Below the pieces are notes generated by a model that searched no databases, was not told where the DNA came from, and saw nothing but the letters and a program-made list of their open reading frames with translations. Below are positions 58,566 to 64,000 of a stretch of DNA of 64,000 nucleotides, piece by piece (the stretch's first letter is position 1; the number at the start of each line of letters is the position of its first letter). Position numbers and translations under genes: made by a program. Origin of the DNA: Chelonoidis abingdonii (Eukaryota; Chordata; Testudines; Testudinidae). The DNA lies in contig NC_133771.1 in NCBI RefSeq assembly GCF_003597395.2, positions 141,526,095 to 141,590,094 on the forward strand. Direction: 5' to 3'.

Positions 58566-58668
58566 TGAGATGGAAGAAGAAGATGACACTATCCACATGG
58601 GAAATGCCATCATGACCTTTTATGCTGCTTTGATTGACCTCTTAGGACGCTGTGCCCCTGAAATGCAT
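58566..58668 (+). CDS. RYR2: RYR2 exon 47 (CPVT cluster region)
   Basis: This exon encodes (L)[18 protein letters not shown] through [10 protein letters not shown], equivalent to human 2372-2407. Human begins [11 protein letters not shown], so one glutamate is missing here. The residues matching human Asn2386, Arg2401 and Ala2403 are unchanged. Phase 2 in, phase 0 out. The acceptor is AAATAAATAAAAG at 58553-58565, a purine-rich stretch between the pyrimidine tract and the AG; the donor is the strong GTAAGT at 58669. Confidence 0.94.
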
Positions 58669-60323
58669 GTAAGTTTTTTGTCTCTGCAAGTACTGCTATT
58701 TTCCTACTGATAGTCTGGTGTTTTTGTTCATTGGCCTTTTCACTGCAATACATGTTATTCCTTAGGTATTGAAACAAAGTTATGCCAGTATAATATTTAA
58801 ATGTGCAGATGTGATTTAAATAAACTGTATGTGGGATCATTTTGATGTTAGTTAAAACCAATGTCCAGTTGCCAGTTTTTTAAGGATTTCCATGTGACCT
58901 ATGCAGAGGCAAAATTCTGTCTTCAGAATCTGATCTCCGGTAATTTGCTCTTCTTACATGTGCAGAATTTCCAATGGGTATACCAGTATGTTTGGGCTTG
59001 TAGGGAAATCAGAGAATCAGTCAAGATATACCACATGGCTCGAAGATCACCATTTTGCCCTAATACAATAGAAGGTTAATCAAAGAAAAGTTTTGGTGAA
59101 TCCCTGAATCAGTGTTTTGTCTCTCACTGTAACCCATTGTGCATTTCTGCAGTCACTAACAGGCACAAAGCAAAATGTCAGGTTGCCTCCTTTCCTACCA
59201 GGAGACTGAAAATATCCCATACAGTTGCCTTCAACGTCAAAAAGATACTCTTGAACTAAGTTCTCCCATGTGGTAGTGAGACTATCCAGACGAAACTGCC
59301 CTCTTTTTTTCACAGCTGTAAACTATTTCTTAAACAACAAACTCTCATTACATCCATTTGAACTCACATATGAAATAAAGTATGTTGCCTTCCATTAAAA
59401 CATGAACAATCAATTCCACAGCCAGAAATACACAGTGGTATTCCATCATGATCTCTGTACTGTATTAGCATCACCTAGGGATACTAGTCAGTGATCAGAG
59501 ACCTTTGTGCTAGGAGCTAAACAGATAAATAGACAGACCCTACAGCAGAGAGTTTATAGTCTACGCCCCAGTCCTGCAAAGACTTATGCACATGCTTAAC
59601 TTGATGCATGTCAGTGGTCTTGCCAAATTTATTAGGGCTACTCCCACACTTAAATATGGATGTAATTTTTTTCGGGACTGGGGCCTGGGTTATGACTAGA
59701 TGCCACAAATGGATGAGCAAACTAACAAGTGGGAGTGGGAAGTATGAAGTAGGAACCACTTATGCTCATTGAAGTTCAAACTATGGCCTCGTTTCTCTAA
59801 AATAACACTGTCTTGCACAGAGTCTCCCAAATGTCAGGTTTACACAGGGTTAGGCATCCTCAAAAACTGGAAGTATCTATATTATAAGTTCTCTGCATGT
59901 GTTTTTGTGTTGTTTTGTTTGGAGAATAAACATTATTTTGACCTAGTTTTCATAAACCCATGGTTACCCTGAAAGAGCCATAAGCCAATTAAGACAGTGA
60001 AGCTGATGATGATAGAATAGCTGAAGTCATCAGTATCTCATGGATTTTCTTTCACCAAGACTACTACATGTTGACACCCTGCCCTCTTCCCCAGGTGTCT
60101 CAGCATTTCGCCATAAAAATGTGGTTATTCTACATTAATAACAAAATCTTCATAGCTCTAAGTCCCACAAATGAAACATATATTGTGTAAAATGTGTATA
60201 TTTAATTATCATTTGACTCAGAACTCATTCTTGTAAAACCTCTGAAGATTCCTAAAGTATGCAGGCAAATATAGTTACAGGAAAAAAAATATTATTGTTA
60301 ATTTTTTGTTACTCTTTCATTAG
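58669..60323 (+). other. RYR2: Intron 47 of RYR2
   Basis: A 1.65-kb intron. About 59430-59560 is a MIR/L2-like fragment and 59560-59696 a foldback repeat ('cgccccagtcctgcaaagac' against 'ttcgggactggggcct'). The overlapping frames at 58861-59313 are chance. Confidence 0.75.
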
Positions 60324-60444
60324 CTAATCCATGCTGGCAAAGGGGAAGCCATTAGGATCAGGTCAATTCTGCGGTCTCTGATTCCCCTGGAAGATTTGGT
60401 GGGTGTAATTAGCATTCCTTTCCACATGCCAACAATAGCTAAAG
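60324..60444 (+). CDS. RYR2: RYR2 exon 48 (CPVT cluster region)
   Basis: This exon encodes [20 protein letters not shown] through PFHMPTIAK plus one base, equivalent to human 2408-2447. Human [18 protein letters not shown] is [18 protein letters not shown]. The residue equivalent to human Arg2420 (IRIRSIL) is conserved. Phase 0 to phase 1, so the frame continues into exon 49 outside the window. Acceptor TCATTAG ends at 60323 and donor GTAAGA is at 60445. Confidence 0.96.
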
Positions 60445-62084
60445 GTAAGATGATTGCTGAGCATTTCTTTCTCCCCTATCATTCTTTTGAATTTGGCTAT
60501 TAATATGTGAATATTTATATCCATATTTCCCACAGTGGGGAATTTAATTATTCATGATGTGAACTAGAAAAGTCATACCACTTCCTCTGATTTTCTAGAT
60601 AGTGATTCTACGTTCGTTTTTTAAATCCATGGCAAAACCTCAACTGATTTCATTGGAATCATCATTGGGTCCAGAATGGCCATCAGATCTAACAATGGTA
60701 GATGAAGTGGAAATTTTTGAAGGTGCTCATGAGGGAAAATAGAGAAGGCTAATTACAGGGAATAGAACAAGATAAGTTCCATGAAAGATCACCTTCTAAG
60801 CACCCTCTGTCTTAAGGAACAAGTTTAATGTATCTTCAAGGTTTCCAGTTCAATTTACTCAGCAAGCAAACTTAGCTGGCTTCTTGTGGTACCACTTAAG
60901 ATAGGTTCCATTGCTCATATCAGACTTTTTTATAAAAGCCAACCTGGTTTTTTTATTTAAACTGTTCCATTTAAAATATCATGAATGTTATTTTCCTTCT
61001 TGTTAAATTAAACACACAATTTCTGTATTTTCAGAATATATTGACACCCAGAGAATGGAACAAGCCCCTCAGCTTTTACTATAGAACCCTACTTTTATCA
61101 CTATGCCAAAGTATTACCATTTCTGAATCTATAATAGCACTGGGAACACCTTCTTTCCTGAAGCATGTGCACTGGGCACAAGTATCACACGGCTGTTCGT
61201 GCTCCTCCATGTTAGTGTTGCTGGAGGGGAAGGGTGACAGTAGTGTTGTGATGCTGACACCAGAAACTGGAACTTGATCCCCACTTTAGCACATACTATT
61301 TATTCTCTTCACTTTTTAAGTAAATGTTTTTGTTTTAAGCCTTTAAGAGCCTGTAATTTTTTGGTAGTTTCAGATAGAGTTTTTTCTATTTTTCTGGAAA
61401 ATAATAATAAATAGATATGAAGAACCCCTTAAGACCTTTTTTTTAAAATAATCCCACTGTGATGGAGTATGCTGTTTAAAGGACAAACTAGAGCACAGGG
61501 CCCTGACAGCCTGGGGTGTAATCAAGACTTGGTCTGCTCTAGGGTGAGGCTGTATTAAACAGCATGCAACAGAAAGCTTAACTGAGCCAGGGAGGATGGC
61601 AGGGGACAAGGAGCCACGCAGGCTGCAGTGAGTGGTGGTTTCTTTGGCAGACTAACCTCACCAAAGTCAGATTTTGTTTTGTCGACTTCAATCATTTGAG
61701 AGTTCTGAACCAGGGTGCTGAGGTGAGAACCTTACAAACCGTTCATTGTGATGGCTCCTTTCCAGAAAGCTTGTTAGAAAAGACATGCTATTTTGTTAGT
61801 GTGTGTTGGATTGTCCTTGCGCTGGGCTGTTGAAGTGAATTTATTGCTGTCCCAATCAGGGAAAATTAAGGTGTGGCACATCGGCAGCTCCACAACGGGT
61901 ACGTAGGGACAATCCAGGCCTTTATACCCACAAATATATTTTCTCTATTTTTCTAAAAAAAAAAAAAAAAAAATTAAAAAAATCCAACTTGCCATCTCTT
62001 TTCCTGAGAGACTGATAATCTAATCCCTAGTTCTGGCATTACAATCTTGTTATTTGTTCTTTATCTCCAGCAGAACTAACTTAT

Positions 62085-62385
62085 AGTATGCCTACACTGG
62101 AGCTGGAAGGTAGGTTAAAATTCTAACATACCCACACTAGCTCAGATCAAGCTGGCACACTAAGAGTAGAAGTGTAGTCACAGAGGTAGGAGGGACTAGC
62201 TGCCCAGAGTAAGTACCTATGGTCTTGGATCGGATTGTACTTGAGGCGGCTAGTCCCTCCCATAGCTCATGTACAGTGGCTACACTTCTACTTTTAGTGT
62301 GCCAGCTTGATCTGAGCTAGAGCAGGTATATCTCCTCAAACTGGAATTTACACCTTTCAGCTCTAGTTGGAACGTACACTGTGAT
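62085..62385 (+). mobile_element. Palindromic MITE with long hairpin
   Basis: 62137-62162 (ctagctcagatcaagctggc...) is a perfect reverse complement of about 62296-62321. Pairing continues inward through 'gtagaagtgtag' / 'ctacacttctac' and 'gggactagct' / 'ggctagtccc'. A hairpin with arms of about 70-80 bp and no coding capacity. Confidence 0.7.
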
Positions 62386-62443
62386 CCTGATCCTGCAATG
62401 AACTCCTCATCGGCATAGCCCTGCACCCACATGTGGGACCACC

Positions 62444-64000
62444 ATAGAATCATAGAAGATTAGGGTTGGAAGAGACCTCAGGAGGTCATCTAGTCCAACC
62501 CCCTGCTCAAAACAGGACCAACCCGAACTAAATCATCCCAGCCAGGGCTTTGTCAAGCCTGGCCTTAAAAACCTCTAAGGATGGAGATTCCACCACCTCT
62601 CTAGGTAACCCATTCCAGTGCTTCACCGCCCTCTTAGTGAAATAATGTTTCATAATATCCAACCTAGACCTCTGCCAATGCAATTTGAGACCATTGTTCC
62701 TTGTTCTGTCGTCTGCCACCACTCGGAACAGTCTAGCTCCATTCTCTTTGGAACCCCTCTTCAGGTAATTGAAGGCTGGTATCAAATCCCCCCTCACTCT
62801 TCTCTTCTTCAGACTAAATAACCCCAGTTTCCACAGCCTCCCCTCATAAATCATGTGCCCCAGCCCCCAAATCATTTTCTTTGCCTTCTGCTGGACTATT
62901 TCCAATTTGTCGACATTCTTTTTGTGGTGGGGGGCCCAAAGCTGGATGCAGTACTCCAGGTTGGTCACACTAGTGCCAAATAGAGGGAGATAATCACTTG
63001 CCTCAATGTGCAGGCAGTGCTCCTACTAATGCAGCCCAATATGCCATTAGCCTTCTAGCAACAAGGGCACACTGTTGACTCATATCCACTTCTTGTCCAC
63101 TGTAATCCCCAGGTTCTTTTCTGCAGAACTGTCACTTAGCAGTCAGTCCCCAGCCTGTAACAGTGCATGGGATTCTTCATCCTAATTGCAGGACCCTGCA
63201 CTTGTCCTCATCAGTTTTATTTTGGCCCAATCCGCCAATTTGACCAGGTCACTCTGGATCCTATCCCTATCTTCCAGCGTATCTACCTCTCCCCCCAACT
63301 TAGTGTGCAATCCATCTCATCATCCAGATCATTAATGAAGATGTTGAACAAAACTGGCCCCAGGACCGACCCCTTGATACCGGCTGCCATCTAGACATCG
63401 AGCTGTTGATCACTACCTGTTGAGCCCAACGATCTGTCCAGCTTTTTGTCCACCTTATAGTCCATTCATCTAACCCATACTTCTTTAACTTGCTGGCAAG
63501 AATATTGTGAGAGATCATATCAAAAGCTTGGTTAAAGTCAAGGTATACCACATCCATTGCTTTCCCCATATCCACAGTCAGCTATCCCATCATAGAAGGC
63601 AATCTGGTTGGTCAGGCATGACTTGCCCTTGGTGACTCCATGTTGACAGTTCCTAATCACCATCTTCTCCTCCAAGTGCTTCAAAATGGATTCCTCAAGG
63701 ACCTACTCCATGATATTTCCAGGGACTGCTGCGAGACTGATCAGTCTTGTAGTTTCCCAGATTCTCCTTCTTCCCTTTTTTTAAAAATGGGCACTATATT
63801 TGCCTTTTTCCAATTGTCCAGGACCTTCCTCGATTGCTATGAGTTTTCAAAGATAATGGCCAATGGTTCTGCAATCACATCAGCCAACTCCCTCAGCACT
63901 CTTGGATGCATTAGATCCATCCCCATGGACTTGTGCAGGTCCAACTTTTCTAAATAGTCCTTAACTTGTTCTTTTACCACTGAAGGTTGCTCACCTCCTC
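62444..64000 (-). mobile_element. CR1 LINE, antisense, truncated by the window edge
   Basis: The + strand begins with the reverse complement of the CR1 3' end ('catagaatcatagaagatta', 'gaggtcatctagtccaaccc'). On the - strand 62968-62528 is a 146-codon open frame that is the C-terminus of CR1 ORF2 (MTNLEYCIQLWAPHHKKNVD ... WNGLPREVVESPSLEVFKAR). Further up, 63575-63300 carries RT motif A as YLDFNQAFD (63545-63519). Frameshifts separate the two, so it is inactive, but it is the best-preserved LINE in the window. Confidence 0.85.
62528..62968 (-). pseudogene. CR1 ORF2 C-terminal fragment
   Basis: A 146-codon uninterrupted frame with the typical CR1 ending: LEIVQQKAKKMIWGLGHM, then LGLFSLKKRRVRGDLIPAF, then AVKHWNGLPREVVESPSLEV. 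It ends close to the 3' UTR. The upstream RT is in another frame (63300-63575), so this is a remnant. Confidence 0.8.

Larger units (their letters stand above)
60445..64000 (+). other. RYR2: Intron 48 of RYR2 (5' part)
   Basis: Runs off the window. It holds a poly(A) run (61957-61973), a palindromic MITE (62085-62385) and an antisense CR1 LINE from 62444 to the end. The segment 60445-62085 has short open frames (60981-61277, 61370-61609) without recognisable domains. Confidence 0.8.

Noticed and set aside
3276..60444. Gene could be RYR1 or RYR3 instead of RYR2
   Set aside because: Exons 27-48 match RYR2-specific stretches ([47 protein letters not shown]), where RYR1 and RYR3 differ as I recall them.
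61805..61920. Short inverted repeat (ggattgtccttgc with gtagggacaatcc)
   Set aside because: About 12 bp with a mismatch; too short to call an element.

Overview
The window is a single slice of a very large vertebrate gene, RYR2, the cardiac and neuronal ryanodine receptor (Ca2+-release channel of the sarcoplasmic/endoplasmic reticulum), on the + strand. I find 22 consecutive coding exons, all with GT-AG boundaries and a reading frame that closes across every junction. They total 4,264 nt, or 1,421 codons plus one base. Aligned from memory to the human protein they cover about residues 1023-2447 of roughly 4,970, and by my count they match human exons 27-48. The RYR2 assignment rests on RYR2-specific stretches such as the exon 41 segment ([19 protein letters not shown]), not on general family similarity. 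No start codon, stop codon or UTR of RYR2 lies in the window.

The repeats point to a non-avian sauropsid, most likely a turtle. They include CR1-clade LINEs, old L2 and MIR-like copies, many short hAT/mariner-like MITEs with termini reading TCTACACT, and Penelope-like elements (PLEs) whose terminal repeats carry hammerhead-ribozyme-like cores. The species call is an inference.

Layout: 1-3275 is the end of intron 26. Exons 27-29 (3276-13591) finish the RyR repeat 1-2 domain and begin SPRY2. Exons 30-36 (21225-32208) carry the rest of SPRY2 and SPRY3. Exon 37 (34207-35008) is the giant exon of the junctional solenoid and ends in an acidic segment. Exons 38-41 (37470-44835) finish the junctional solenoid. 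Exons 42-48 (51007-60444) enter the central helical region that holds a human arrhythmia (CPVT) mutation cluster. From 60445 to the end is intron 48, closed by a CR1 LINE in antisense that runs off the edge.

Three observations stand out. (1) A 1,283-bp Penelope-like element sits directly at the 3' splice site of exon 34. Its 11-bp target-site duplication is the last 11 nt of the intron, so the end of the transposon now supplies the putative branch point and pyrimidine tract of a constitutive exon. (2) The position equivalent to the PKA site Ser2030 (Ser2031 in human numbering) is histidine. (3) Several Penelope-like fragments carry hammerhead-ribozyme-like cores on both strands.

I see no independent protein-coding gene, tRNA, rRNA or CRISPR array. 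The other ORFs of 60-157 codons lie in introns or repeats and look like chance.
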